A stretch of DNA of 64,000 bases from Streptomyces sp. Sge12 (GCF_002080455.1 NZ_CP020555.1:1674001-1738000); one strand, 5' to 3'; counted from the first letter of the stretch, positions 25,906 to 34,550 are shown. Numbers and translations are program-made. Notes: generated by a model not told the origin, from the letters alone.

Positions 25906-27387
25906 TCAGTCCGCCAGCCGCCGGGCAGCGCGGCGGACGCCGTCGGCGGCCTCCGCGCACCGCTCGGCGTGCCCGAGCAGAACCATGCGGAACCGTTCGC
26001 CCGCGTCGTCCTTGTCCCAGCCGCTGTCCGCGGCACAGGCCGCGAGGCTCTGCGCGTGCTGCTCCAGCCGGTCGGCACCGGCACGGGCGAGCGCGCCGTA
26101 CGCGGCCGGCGCGTACCCGTACGCCGCGGCCGGCACGGCCGTCGTCCTGCCGACGCTCCCGCGACCCTCGCCCGCCCCTGCGCTGCCCTCCTCGAGGTCC
26201 TCCAGGGCCACCAGCAGGGTCCGCGGGTCGAGCGTGTCCGGCAGCCGGTCCGCGCCGAGACCCGGCGCGATCAGCACGGGCCGGACCCGCGCCGTGACGA
26301 CCCGGACGACCCCTTCGGCGACGAGCGCCGCGATCCGCGCCGCCGCGCATCCTGCCGGGGACCCGCACAGCGCCGCGGGGCCCGGATCCGGGTCCGGGTC
26401 CGGCCCGGCCGGGTCGTCCCGGCCGCGGAGCCAGCCGGGCGCACGCAGGATCTCGGTCCCCGCCCCGATCGCCAGGTCCTCCCAGACGAACGGCGCCCGC
26501 ACCGGATGGACGGCGGCGGCCACCGGCGGGTACCGGCGCAGCGCTTCGCCCACGGCGTCCCGCGGGGACAGGGCGGCGCCGGCCGCGAGCAGGGCCAGCG
26601 CCTGGAGCGCGGTGCCTGCGGCGGACTCGGAAACCAGCGCGAGAGTGTGCGCGAGGGCCGGGTCCGCGGCGTCCGGATCGACGCCGCGTGCCAGCACCTG
26701 CCCGGTCAGGGAGGCGGGGTCCGGGTCGGCCAGGTACAACTCCAGCCGCCGGCGCAGGGCGGCGTACCGGGCCTCGTACGGCCTCTCGCCCGCGGCCGCC
26801 GTCGCCGCGGCGGTCACCTCGCTCAGCAGGGTGTCCTCGACGGCCCCGGCGCCCGCCACCACGCGCCGGCTCAGCCGCAGCATGCCGCGGTACCACGCGT
26901 GCCATTCCAGCGTGCCGTCCCCGCGGCGGGCCGCGATCGCCCGGTCCACGTCCTCGGCCAGCAGGGCGTCCAGGGCCCGCGGGTCGGCGCCGGCAACCGC
27001 CGCGGCCGCCTCCCGGTCCAGCGGCGCGTGCGGCGAAAGCCCGTACCGCCGTCCGCCCGGCGTGAGCCCGGAGGCGGGTCCCAGTACGCCCGCCTCGTCG
27101 GCCCGGGTCAGCATCGCCTCGGCGTCGCCGGCGGTCAGCGGCACCAGGAAGGAGCCGTACGGGGTGCTCAGCCGGACCGGGCGCCCGGAGCGGGTGCGGC
27201 GCAGGTGGGCGAAGAGCAGGCGCGTCAGTCCGTCCCGGGTCAGCGCGTCCAGTCCCAGCGCGCGGGCCGGGGCGTCCGTCCACGGCAGGCGCTGGGCGAC
27301 CATGGCCGCGCTGAACACGGCGTTCTCCAGGGGCCAGGCCGTCGCGGGACGGCGCGCCGCCGTGGCCGGGCTGTCGGCAGTGGTCAT
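25906..27387 (-). CDS. Divergent cytochrome P450-like protein with C-terminal extension
   Basis: A 493-residue protein I could match only weakly. The middle has P450-like order: VRLSTPYGSFLVPL near residue 72, RLSRRVVAGAGAVEDTLL (helix C/D-like) at ~170, EALRRYPPVAAAVHPV with the ExxR pair (E281, R284), then a Pro-Asp linker and CGSPAGCAAARIAAL, where Cys347 would be the heme-thiolate ligand followed by an L-helix. The FGxGxHxC consensus is not intact and the I-helix Thr/acid motif is not clear. Residues ~395-493 form an extra Ala-rich domain with no known match. It is cotranscribed with the lipase (19 bp) and KAS III (13 bp) genes. It could be a degenerate or new P450 subfamily. Confidence 0.6.
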   Translation of the reverse strand: MTTADSPATAARRPATAWPLENAVFSAAMVAQRLPWTDAPARALGLDALTRDGLTRLLFAHLRRTRSGRPVRLSTPYGSFLVPLTAGDAEAMLTRADEAGVLGPASGLTPGGRRYGLSPHAPLDREAAAAVAGADPRALDALLAEDVDRAIAARRGDGTLEWHAWYRGMLRLSRRVVAGAGAVEDTLLSEVTAAATAAAGERPYEARYAALRRRLELYLADPDPASLTGQVLARGVDPDAADPALAHTLALVSESAAGTALQALALLAAGAALSPRDAVGEALRRYPPVAAAVHPVRAPFVWEDLAIGAGTEILRAPGWLRGRDDPAGPDPDPDPGPAALCGSPAGCAAARIAALVAEGVVRVVTARVRPVLIAPGLGADRLPDTLDPRTLLVALEDLEEGSAGAGEGRGSVGRTTAVPAAAYGYAPAAYGALARAGADRLEQHAQSLAACAADSGWDKDDAGERFRMVLLGHAERCAEAADGVRRAARRLAD

Positions 27388-27406
27388 CGGTCGGTCTCCC
27401 TCGTGG

Positions 27407-28867
27407 TCACTTGTCGCGGAGCATGTACGGCTGGTTGCCGACGACTTCGCCGTCGTAGGCGCTGATCAGCTTGTTGACCTGCTCCCGGTAGTGCGTCAGC
27501 TCCCCGCGCAGGGTGTCGGAGTAGGCCTGGGGGGCGTGCGACAGCGGGTAGTCGTACGACTCGTCCAGCCAGGCCATTTCGACCCAGCTGTCGGGGATGT
27601 CGTTGGGCGAGGCCGGTCCGCGTCCGTCCAGCATCGGGATCACGTCGTGCTTGTTGACGAGGCTGATCACCTGGGTGGTGTGGTCGGCGGGCCGCTTGCC
27701 GTCGATCGGGGAGCCCAGGGTGACCACGTGGGTGACCCGGTAGGTGGACGCCAGTTCCACATCGGCCGCGAGGTTCATCGCGGTGAGCCCGCCCAGACTG
27801 TGGCCGACGATCATGATGTCCGACCCGGTCGGGACGCCGGCACGCAGCAGCAGCTTCTTCGCTGCGCGCGTGTACGTGGTGTCCGTGCGCAGCAGGCCGT
27901 CGAAGGCGCCGACGAGGTCCTGCGGGGTGCTGTTGCTCAGCAGTCCGAAGCTGGTCCCCGGCAGCAGCAGGACGTGCCGGACGGCGCCGTCGGCGCAGGC
28001 GACGCGGCGCAGCAGCGCCAGGCCGTGGTTGCCGAGGGCCCCGATGTCGTTCACGTAGCTGACGATGTCGTTGCGCGAGGTGGCGAGGATCTTCGCCAGG
28101 ATCGGGTCCGGCTCGGTGCGCTCGGCGCGGCCCGGCCCGGGGTTGAGGAACTTCAGCACCGAACTCGGCAGCCCGAAGAGGGGATCGGTGGCCGGTACTC
28201 CGCCGGCGAGCGTCACCCAGGAGAAGTCGTCGTTGACCGGGTTCTCGTCGAGCATCCCGAGCAGGGCCAGCAGTTCCATGATCACGGGGCTGATGGTGGT
28301 GAGGGCGCGCGTCACGCCGAGCAGCTCGATCAGTGCGCGCATGGCCAGCAGCGCCTCCAGCCGGTTCCCGGCCACCATGGCGTCGGTGACCCTGCGGGCC
28401 GGCGGCGAGTCCAGGTTGGGGTGCTCGACGGCGGCCGCCCTGATGCGCAGGGCGAAGGCGTCCACGGCCATGGCCACCTTGGCGGGGCGCCGCTGGGCGA
28501 TGTTCCCGGCCATCCGGGCCACCTCGCCGATCAGGCCGCCGTTGGCGCCGAAGCCGAGCCCCGAGGGGCTGGTGAGTGCCTGTGCGCAGGCCACGGCCGT
28601 GCCGAGGGCCCAGCCGGGGCGTCGCAGGGCCTGGAGGCCGAACCGCCAGCTGAAGAGGGCACTTGTGAGCTCGGCGCCCGACTGCCTGGCCGTCAGGGCG
28701 GCGTCCGCGAGCAGGACCGATGCGGCGACGAGGAGCTCGGCCTCGGCCCGTTCGGGCTGCTGGTCGGCGCAGGCCCTGGGGGCCGGGACCGGACTCGTGC
28801 CGGCGGTGTCCGGGCCTTCCCCCGAGGGGGGAAGCCGATCCGTCTTCTCGATCACCCGAGGCGCCAC
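27407..28867 (-). CDS. Alpha/beta-hydrolase, lipase class
   Basis: A 486-residue protein. The C-terminal half holds the lipase nucleophile elbow GHSLGG inside SDIMIVGHSLGGLTAMNLA, a likely Asp in VNKHDVIPMLDG and a His in YPLSHAPQAY. The N-terminal half is helical with two hydrophobic stretches (IELLGVTRALTTISPVIMELLALLGML), possibly a membrane-contacting lid. GTG 28867 is chosen for its GAGAGG 8 nt upstream; ATG 28939 is a longer alternative without a Shine-Dalgarno. It leads the unit with the P450-like and KAS III genes, so it may act on the same lipid. Confidence 0.75.
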   Translation of the reverse strand: MAPRVIEKTDRLPPSGEGPDTAGTSPVPAPRACADQQPERAEAELLVAASVLLADAALTARQSGAELTSALFSWRFGLQALRRPGWALGTAVACAQALTSPSGLGFGANGGLIGEVARMAGNIAQRRPAKVAMAVDAFALRIRAAAVEHPNLDSPPARRVTDAMVAGNRLEALLAMRALIELLGVTRALTTISPVIMELLALLGMLDENPVNDDFSWVTLAGGVPATDPLFGLPSSVLKFLNPGPGRAERTEPDPILAKILATSRNDIVSYVNDIGALGNHGLALLRRVACADGAVRHVLLLPGTSFGLLSNSTPQDLVGAFDGLLRTDTTYTRAAKKLLLRAGVPTGSDIMIVGHSLGGLTAMNLAADVELASTYRVTHVVTLGSPIDGKRPADHTTQVISLVNKHDVIPMLDGRGPASPNDIPDSWVEMAWLDESYDYPLSHAPQAYSDTLRGELTHYREQVNKLISAYDGEVVGNQPYMLRDK

Positions 28868-29177
28868 TTTCCGTACCTCTCGTCCCTGCGCACCGGCCTC
28901 GCGGCCGTGCCCGCCCGTACCCGCTGTGTGCGGTGGCATGGTGGCACCGAATGTGATCGTTTCCGCGCACTCCGGCGGTCGTCCGCGGGTGGTGGGCGCC
29001 TCGCGGGGCGGCGCCGATCGCACGGCGTACGCCGTCGCCGCCCCGGGACCGGGGGGCGCCCGCCGGTGCGCGGGCGCCCGTTCGGGTCCTTGGGAGTCCG
29101 TGTGACCCGGAGGGGTGGGCAGGGCCTTGCGGTGTTGACCCGGGGCGCTGCGGGGCCTTCCGGCGGGGTCGCTGTGT
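28868..29177. other. Upstream region of the lipase operon
   Basis: About 310 bp with no supported gene. It must contain the promoter of the lipase/P450/KAS III unit on the minus strand, but no consensus promoter or repeat was recognised. Confidence 0.5.
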
Positions 29178-29453
29178 TCACGGGGAGGCGCGGGGTGCCG
29201 TGCTCCATCCGGCCAGGACGGGGGCCCCGGAGAGGGCCCGCCGGATGATCCGGGTGCCGGTCGATGCTGCTTCCTCCGCTCCGGCGGCGAGGAGGAACAG
29301 CGCGATGTCCAGGCGGCCTTCCGCCGGGCGGGCGTAGACGTGCTCCAGGCGGTCCGTGGGGGTGGCGGTGGCCCAGATGACGTCGGTGACGAGGTGACGG
29401 TCGAGAGGCCGGGCGGGGTGGTCGGTGGGGGGCGACAGGGACAGGAGGGTCAT
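29178..29453 (-). CDS. Small hypothetical protein (91 aa)
   Basis: Unrecognised. The sequence has a hydrophilic N-terminal half (HPARPLDRHLVTDVIWATATPTDRLEHVYARP) and an Ala/Leu-rich C-terminal half (RLDIALFLLAAGAEEAASTGTRIIRRAL). It starts at ATG 29453, whose first bases overlap the stop of a 19-codon frame just upstream (ATGA), suggesting coupled translation; GTG 29465 is an alternative. Similar short proteins occur in other Streptomyces to my recollection, but no function is known to me. Confidence 0.5.
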   Translation of the reverse strand: MTLLSLSPPTDHPARPLDRHLVTDVIWATATPTDRLEHVYARPAEGRLDIALFLLAAGAEEAASTGTRIIRRALSGAPVLAGWSTAPRASP

Positions 29454-29509
29454 GACGAGGTGCACGACCCCGGCCAGTCCCGGATGAGGGTGGAGAGGGT
29501 GCGGGGCAT
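29450..29509 (-). CDS. Possible 19-aa peptide coupled to the next gene
   Basis: ATG 29509 opens a 19-codon frame encoding MPRTLSTLIRDWPGSCTSS and ends in TGA overlapping the ATG of the 91-aa gene. A GGAAG lies 10 nt before the ATG. It could be a leader peptide that couples translation, a small precursor peptide, or chance. No modifying enzyme is adjacent. Confidence 0.3.
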   Translation of the reverse strand: MPRTLSTLIRDWPGSCTSS

Positions 29510-29585
29510 GGTGGGGAGTCTTCCGGCCGGACCCGGCGCGCGGAAGGGAGGGCGGGTGACAGCAACCGTTCCCGAGCGGTTGGTG

Positions 29586-30950
29586 TCAGCAGTGCGGGAC
29601 CCAGGCGTGGGAGCGCAGCCGGTAGGTGCCGCTCAGGTTGGTCCTGGTGCCCACCTTCACGCAGCCCAGCATTTCCTGCCGGGCGGGCTGCCCGTAGTAG
29701 AGGACGTCGACCTGGCTGGCTCCCTCGGTGAGGTCGAAGCCGTTGTTGTAGACCGAGCGGGGCGCCTCGCGGGACGACCAGGGGCAGGGGGTGGGGCCGT
29801 TGATCCAGTCGGCGCCGCCGTCCACCCAGGAGCACATCTCGCCCCGGCCGTTCTCCTCCGAGAAGAAGCAGACGGCCCCGCGCCGGCACCGTTCGTACCC
29901 CGCCTCCCCGGCGGAGTGCCACAACGGCAGCAGGCCCGAGCCCCATACGGCGCCCAGGCCCGCGAGCGCCGCCGTACCGGCCGCGATCAGCGCCCGGCGC
30001 CGCCTGCTCGCCGAGGGGTCGCGCGGGGCGGGCGCCCGGCCGGCGGCGGCGGCCCGGACCCGGCCCAGCAGCGCGGCCGCGGTGTACGCCGCCCGGTCCT
30101 CGTGCCTGCGGGCCAGGCAGTCCTGGACGATGTCCCGCCAGTGCTCCGGCAGTTCCGCCGACAGGCGCAGTTCCTCCTGGCCCCTGGCGTAGCGCAGGGC
30201 GGCGTCCCGGCGGGCGGCGGGGGTGCCGCCGGGCAGCGGCAGGTAGCCGGTCAGGACCACGTGCGCCAGTACGCCGAAGGCCCAGATGTCGGCCGTCGGG
30301 CGGATCTTCGTGCCGCGTTCGCCGACTTCCGCCCAGAACTGGTCGGGCGGGGTGTAGTCGGGCGTGGCGAAGGCCGGTGAGTAGGCGTGGGTGCCCTCCA
30401 GCTCCGCCGCCATGTTGAAGTCGCCCAGCCGCGCCGTGCCGTCGGCCATCAGCAGGACGTTCCCCGGCTTGAGGTCGCCGTGCACCCAGCCCGCCCCGTG
30501 CAGTTGGTCGAGGCCTTCGCAGACCTGGGCGAGGAGGGCCGGGCCGGCCTGCGGCACCGCGCCGCCGGCCAGCAGGGCGTCCAGGGAGCCGGCGGCCTCC
30601 TCCAGGACGAGCACGGTGGCGCCGTCGAGTTCGGGCCGGCCGGGGTCGTCGACCGTGAGCACCTCGTACAGCCGGATCAGCCGGGGTGTGCGCACCCGGC
30701 GCAGTACCTCGGTCTCGCGCTCGGCGAGTTCGCTCAGGTGCCGCAGCTGGCGCGGGGTGCGGGTGCCGGTCGGCAGGAACTTGAGCGCGGCGCGGGCGGG
30801 CAGCGGCGGCCCCTGCTCCGGTTCGGCGCGCCGGGCCGCGTACACGCTGCCGAAGGCGCCGGCGCCCAGCAGATGCCCGACGGCCCAGGCGCCGATCCGG
30901 TAGCCGGGCGGGACGGTGAGGGCGCCGGGCGCTCCGGCTCGTCCGGTCAG
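29586..30950 (-). CDS. Membrane Ser/Thr protein kinase with extracellular I36-type domain
   Basis: Residue numbers assume the CTG start. Kinase domain ~16-300: G-loop LLGAGAFGSVY, Lys57 in AALKFLP, catalytic HGDLKPGN (Asp159) and GDFNMA, where the usual DFG is DFN. A basic stretch RRRR precedes one membrane helix (~320-342), and the last ~100 residues outside (RRGAVCFFSEENGRGEMCSW, then YNNGFDLTEGASQV) resemble peptidase inhibitor family I36. The start is unclear: the only frame-consistent start near the upstream stop is CTG 30950 (CTGA overlap), while the first ATG (31127) would overlap the FHA gene by 181 bp. It is cotranscribed with that FHA-like gene. Confidence 0.8.
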   Translation of the reverse strand: MTGRAGAPGALTVPPGYRIGAWAVGHLLGAGAFGSVYAARRAEPEQGPPLPARAALKFLPTGTRTPRQLRHLSELAERETEVLRRVRTPRLIRLYEVLTVDDPGRPELDGATVLVLEEAAGSLDALLAGGAVPQAGPALLAQVCEGLDQLHGAGWVHGDLKPGNVLLMADGTARLGDFNMAAELEGTHAYSPAFATPDYTPPDQFWAEVGERGTKIRPTADIWAFGVLAHVVLTGYLPLPGGTPAARRDAALRYARGQEELRLSAELPEHWRDIVQDCLARRHEDRAAYTAAALLGRVRAAAAGRAPAPRDPSASRRRRALIAAGTAALAGLGAVWGSGLLPLWHSAGEAGYERCRRGAVCFFSEENGRGEMCSWVDGGADWINGPTPCPWSSREAPRSVYNNGFDLTEGASQVDVLYYGQPARQEMLGCVKVGTRTNLSGTYRLRSHAWVPHC

Positions 30951-31753
30951 CGGGGCGTACCGGTCGGGGCGGCCGGGAGGGCCGCCAGGTCCTGCTCGCG
31001 GACGAGGTCGAAGCGCAGGGCGAGGGAGACCAGGGTCTCCTTCTTGCCGACCAGGCGCGGTCCCGGATCGGCCGTGTCGGGGCCGGGCTTGAGGCGCAGT
31101 TTGACCGCGAGGTAGTCGATGTTCCATTGCACGGTGGCCCGGTTGGCCGCGGGCCACGACGGCCTCAGTCGTTCGACGACCTGCTCGACGGTGGGCAGGG
31201 GCGCGTGCGGTGCGCCGCGCAGCCGCGGCTCGCAGAGCGCGGTGAGGACGAGGAAGTAGCGGCTGGTGCGGTCGAGCGGGAAGGGGAGGACGGTCGGCTC
31301 CCCGTCGTGCTCGCCGGGCTCGCCGGCCTCGTCCCGGTCGGCGTAGTCGTGGCGCGGCGCCCAGACGTCCAGGGTGAGCAGTTCGGAACCGGCGGGCAGG
31401 ACGATCCGGGCGAACTCGAAGGGGACGGGTGCGTCCAGCCGGCCGGGGGCGATCTTGATGTGCTCGCCGGCGCCCTCGGGGTTCTCCACCACGTAGGTCG
31501 CCGAGCGGGAGAAGTTGCTCAGCGACCAGTACGTGCCGGTGGCGGTGATCAGCCCCGCCGAGCGCGAGACGCCCGCGTGCGGCAGGTACAGGGCGGCCGG
31601 GCCGCCGCCGGAGGTTCCGCCGGGCGCGACGGAGGTTCCGCCGGGCGCGCCGGCGGCGGGCTCACGGCCGAACCGGAGGGTCTGCCCCGGTGCCAGGCGG
31701 ATCTGCTCGGCCGGGGACGTGGTGTGCCCCGGAACCACGATGATGCTGTTCAC
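30947..31753 (-). CDS. FHA-like domain protein
   Basis: A 268-residue protein. The first ~130 residues look like a forkhead-associated phosphothreonine-binding fold: LAPGQTLRFGREPAAG, then HAGVSRSAGLITATGTYWSLSNFSRSATYVV. GR, S and N positions match the FHA phosphopeptide pocket. The rest (VEQVVERLRPSWPAANRATVQWNIDYLAVKLRL) resembles a winged-helix-type segment seen with some Streptomyces FHA proteins. A GGTS/PGGTS repeat lies at ~37-52. It is directly upstream of and overlapping a Ser/Thr kinase, so it is a plausible phospho-reader for that kinase. Confidence 0.7.
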   Translation of the reverse strand: MNSIIVVPGHTTSPAEQIRLAPGQTLRFGREPAAGAPGGTSVAPGGTSGGGPAALYLPHAGVSRSAGLITATGTYWSLSNFSRSATYVVENPEGAGEHIKIAPGRLDAPVPFEFARIVLPAGSELLTLDVWAPRHDYADRDEAGEPGEHDGEPTVLPFPLDRTSRYFLVLTALCEPRLRGAPHAPLPTVEQVVERLRPSWPAANRATVQWNIDYLAVKLRLKPGPDTADPGPRLVGKKETLVSLALRFDLVREQDLAALPAAPTGTPR

Positions 31754-31828
31754 ACTGCTTCCTTCCCCCGGGATCCAGGGGAAGGCTAGTCAGTGGAATG
31801 ACTCGTTCAGGCAACAAATGGCCCGGAC

Positions 31829-32716
31829 TCAGCACTCGCCGCGCCAGTGGAAGCGGTCGATGGTCCGGCCGCCCGCGGGAAGGTTCCCGCGTCCCTCGTC
31901 CCAGCCGCGGTGCAGACAGGCGCTGCCGCCCTCCTTGAAGTACACCTGCACGTGGTCGAAGCCCGGCTGCGTCGTGCCGTTGTTGTAGAAGGACCTGCGC
32001 AGCCCGCACGTGCTGCGGGGCTCGTCGCCGGCGGAGCGGCAGACGGTGCCGGTGCCGTCGGGTCCCGAGTAGAAGCAGACGTTGCCGGGCGGGCAGTCCT
32101 GCCAGGCGGGGGGCGGCGTACCGGTGCAGTTGCGGCTGGTGACGCTCGGCCACTCCTTCGCGTCGCCCGAGTACTCGACCCCGTCGAAGTGGGCCGGAAC
32201 ACGGTGGCTCTCGTCGGTGAAGTCGCCCGAGGCGAGGTAGCGCTGCTCGTAGTGCAGGTGGGACCAGGTGGAGGCGCCCGTGGTGCCGATGCGGCCGATG
32301 CGGGTGGACGGCTGGACGGGGTCGCCCTTCTTGACGTAGGCCGCCGGGTCGTCCTTCAGGTGGTAGTACGCCGTGAACCAGCCGTTGCCGTGGTTGATCT
32401 GGATGGTGTTGCCCGAGCCGTTGGTCCAGTACGTGGCGGCCACCGTGCCGGAGGCGGACGCCAGGACGGGCAGTCCGTCGGATCCGGTGTTGCCCTCCAC
32501 CACGATGTCCAGCGCCGGGTTGTGGCCCCAGGTGTTCAGCTGCCAGTTCGTCCCGCACGCGAAGGGCAGCTGGAACGGCGGCTTCGCCGCGGCCGCCGCC
32601 GCCCCCTGGCCCCCGCCGGTCGCCGTGGGGGCGGCGGACGCGGGCGCTCCCGCCAGCACCAGTCCCGCCACGCACATCAGCACCACCGTTCGCAGCCTGC
32701 TCAGATACCGCAGCAC
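31829..32716 (-). CDS. Secreted M23 metallopeptidase with C-terminal I36-type domain
   Basis: A 295-residue secreted protein. Signal peptide 1-28 (LRTVVLMCVAGLVLAGAPASA). The LytM/M23 zinc-peptidase domain spans ~50-180: GHNPALD (His65, Asp70), GNTIQINHGNGWFTAYYHL and SHLHYEQ (His153, His155). Residues ~208-295 form a Cys-rich domain (CPPGNVCFYSGPDGTG, SFYNNGTTQPGFDHVQVYF) similar to the tail of the kinase encoded 900 bp downstream. The M23 part should cut peptidoglycan peptide bonds outside the cell. The H-to-D spacing is 5 rather than the classic 4, so activity is not certain. Confidence 0.82.
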   Translation of the reverse strand: MLRYLSRLRTVVLMCVAGLVLAGAPASAAPTATGGGQGAAAAAAKPPFQLPFACGTNWQLNTWGHNPALDIVVEGNTGSDGLPVLASASGTVAATYWTNGSGNTIQINHGNGWFTAYYHLKDDPAAYVKKGDPVQPSTRIGRIGTTGASTWSHLHYEQRYLASGDFTDESHRVPAHFDGVEYSGDAKEWPSVTSRNCTGTPPPAWQDCPPGNVCFYSGPDGTGTVCRSAGDEPRSTCGLRRSFYNNGTTQPGFDHVQVYFKEGGSACLHRGWDEGRGNLPAGGRTIDRFHWRGEC

Positions 32717-32898
32717 GTCTTCCCCTCCCGGCCCCTGTGGACGGCGCCCGGACGGGCGGTCCCGGCGCCATGCTCGGGGGCGGGGGCCGCGTGCGCCACC
32801 TCGTACCTACGAGGGTGGGCCCGCGGGGCCGCCGGGCTGCGGCTGGGCGCGCGGGGCCGCCGGGCCGCGGCTGCGCCTGCGCCTGCGGGCGCGACCGG

Positions 32899-33564
32899 CT
32901 ACGGCTCGATCAGCCCGACGCGGATGGCGTACCGGGTCAGTTCCAGCCGGTCGCGCATCCCCAGCTTCTGGAGCAGATTGGCCCGGTGGCGCTCGACGGT
33001 CTTGGCGCTGATGACGAGGAGGTCGCCGATCTCCTTCGAGGAGTGGCCCTCGGCGACGAGCTTGAGGATCTCCTCCTCGCGTTCGGTGATCGCCCGGGCG
33101 GGCAGCGGGTCGCCCTGGCGGGCCCGGTCGAGGTAGTTGCGGATGAGGGTGGTCTCGGCGCCGGGGTAGATGAACGGCTCGTCCCGGATCGCCGCCCGGC
33201 ACGCCTCGACCAGATCGCGGTCGGCGACCGACTTGGGGACGTATCCGGCCGCGCCGGCCTTGAGCGCCTCGAAGAAGTACTGCTCGTTGTCGTACATGGT
33301 CAGGATGAGGATGCGCAGCTCCGGCCGGAGCCGGGAGAGTTCCCGTGCGGCCTGCAGCCCGGTCATCCGGGGCATCGCCACGTCGAGGACCGCGAGGTCC
33401 ACCCCGCCGGTACGGGCCAGGGCGACGGCCTCCGCCCCGTCCCCGGCCTCCGCGACCACCGTCAGGTCCGGTTCGGCGTCGAGGATGAGCCGCACCCCGC
33501 GCCGTACGAGGGCGTGGTCGTCCGCGAGCAGGACGCGGGTCGGCGCCCGTTCCGGGGTGGTCAC
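32899..33564 (-). CDS. NarL/LuxR-family response regulator
   Basis: A 221-residue regulator. The receiver domain (residues ~10-125) has the acidic pair DD at 15-16, the phosphoacceptor Asp61 in VLDVAMPRM and the Lys in VPKSV. The LuxR helix-turn-helix is at ~158-215 (ITEREEEILKLVAEGHSSKEIGDLL and ISAKTVERHRANLLQKL). Its ATG overlaps the histidine kinase stop by 4 nt (ATGA), so the pair is coupled. Target genes are not evident; a KhtT/KhtU-like antiporter pair diverges from the kinase. Confidence 0.93.
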   Translation of the reverse strand: MTTPERAPTRVLLADDHALVRRGVRLILDAEPDLTVVAEAGDGAEAVALARTGGVDLAVLDVAMPRMTGLQAARELSRLRPELRILILTMYDNEQYFFEALKAGAAGYVPKSVADRDLVEACRAAIRDEPFIYPGAETTLIRNYLDRARQGDPLPARAITEREEEILKLVAEGHSSKEIGDLLVISAKTVERHRANLLQKLGMRDRLELTRYAIRVGLIEP

Positions 33565-34550
33565 GGCATCCCCTCCCCGGGATCTGCGGCGGCTGCCGCG
33601 GCAGCGGCGGCCGCGGCGGCGGGTACGTCCAGCCGTACGTCGGTGCCGCCCCGCGGTCCGTCCCCGATGGCGAGCTCCGCGCCGATCAGCAGGGCCCGTT
33701 CGCGCATGCCCTGGATGCCGGCGCCCTCACCGGTGCGGCCGATGCCCCTGCCGTCGTCCCGTACGAGCAGCCGGACCGACCCGTCGGGCCCGCCCGACAG
33801 GTGCACCTCGACGGTGCTCGCGCCCGCGTGCCGGGCGGCGTTGGTCAGGGCCTCCTGGGCGACCCGGTAGACGACGAGTTCGGCCGCGTCGTCCAGTCGG
33901 GGCACGCCGGGGCCGATGACGTGCCGCACGGTCAGGGAACCACTGGTGAACTCGGCGGTCAGTGCGCGCAGGGCGCTGTGCAGACCGAGCTCCTCCAGGA
34001 CGCCGGGGCGGAGTCTGCGGGCGATGCGCCGGATCTCGTCCAGGCTGGTGCGGGTCGTCTCCTGCACCTGGTGGAGCTCCTCCCGCAGGGGGGCGGGAGC
34101 ACGGTCGGCGACGTGCTTGAGCTGGAGCAGGACCGCGGTGAGGGTCTGGCCGACCTCGTCGTGGAGCTCTTGGGCGATGCGTCGCCGTTCGGCCTCCTGC
34201 GCGGAGAGGGCGCGGGCGGTGCTGCCGGCCCGTTCGGCCTCCAGCCGGCCGAGCATGGCGTTGAACGAGGTGGTCAGCCCGGCCACTTCGCCGGGGCCCT
34301 CCACCCGGGCGCGGCTGCCGGGGCGCAGCAGGTCGACCGCGCTCATCGCGCGGGTCAGCCGGCCCAGCGGCGCCAGGCCGATGCGCAGCAGGACGGCGTT
34401 GGCGATCAGCATGGCCGCCAGCCCGGCGAGCAGCACCACGGCCTCCCCGAGGAGGACGGGGGTGGAGACGGTGACCGGGCCGAACAGCAGCAGGACGGCC
34501 GTGACGAGGACGGCCGCGTTGAGCAGGAAGATCCGCCAGTACAGCGACAC
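33561..34550 (-). CDS. Sensor histidine kinase (NarL-partner type)
   Basis: A 329-residue kinase. Two membrane helices (~8-25 and ~33-58) with a very short extracytoplasmic loop, a HAMP-like segment (LRIGLAPLGRLTRAMSAVDLL), then the HisKA_3 box RRRIAQELHDEVGQT with His130 and HATPase_c motifs AQEALTNAARHA and DDGRGI. The tiny sensor loop suggests it senses the membrane or an internal signal. A 12-Ala run from a GCG/GCC codon repeat lies before the C-terminal end. It is coupled to the response regulator. Confidence 0.92.
   Translation of the reverse strand: MSLYWRIFLLNAAVLVTAVLLLFGPVTVSTPVLLGEAVVLLAGLAAMLIANAVLLRIGLAPLGRLTRAMSAVDLLRPGSRARVEGPGEVAGLTTSFNAMLGRLEAERAGSTARALSAQEAERRRIAQELHDEVGQTLTAVLLQLKHVADRAPAPLREELHQVQETTRTSLDEIRRIARRLRPGVLEELGLHSALRALTAEFTSGSLTVRHVIGPGVPRLDDAAELVVYRVAQEALTNAARHAGASTVEVHLSGGPDGSVRLLVRDDGRGIGRTGEGAGIQGMRERALLIGAELAIGDGPRGGTDVRLDVPAAAAAAAAAAAADPGEGMP

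Noticed and set aside
29586..31157. Longest 523-aa form of the kinase
   Set aside because: The N-terminal 70 residues would be read from inside the FHA gene in another frame and are low-complexity; the start is left as uncertain instead.
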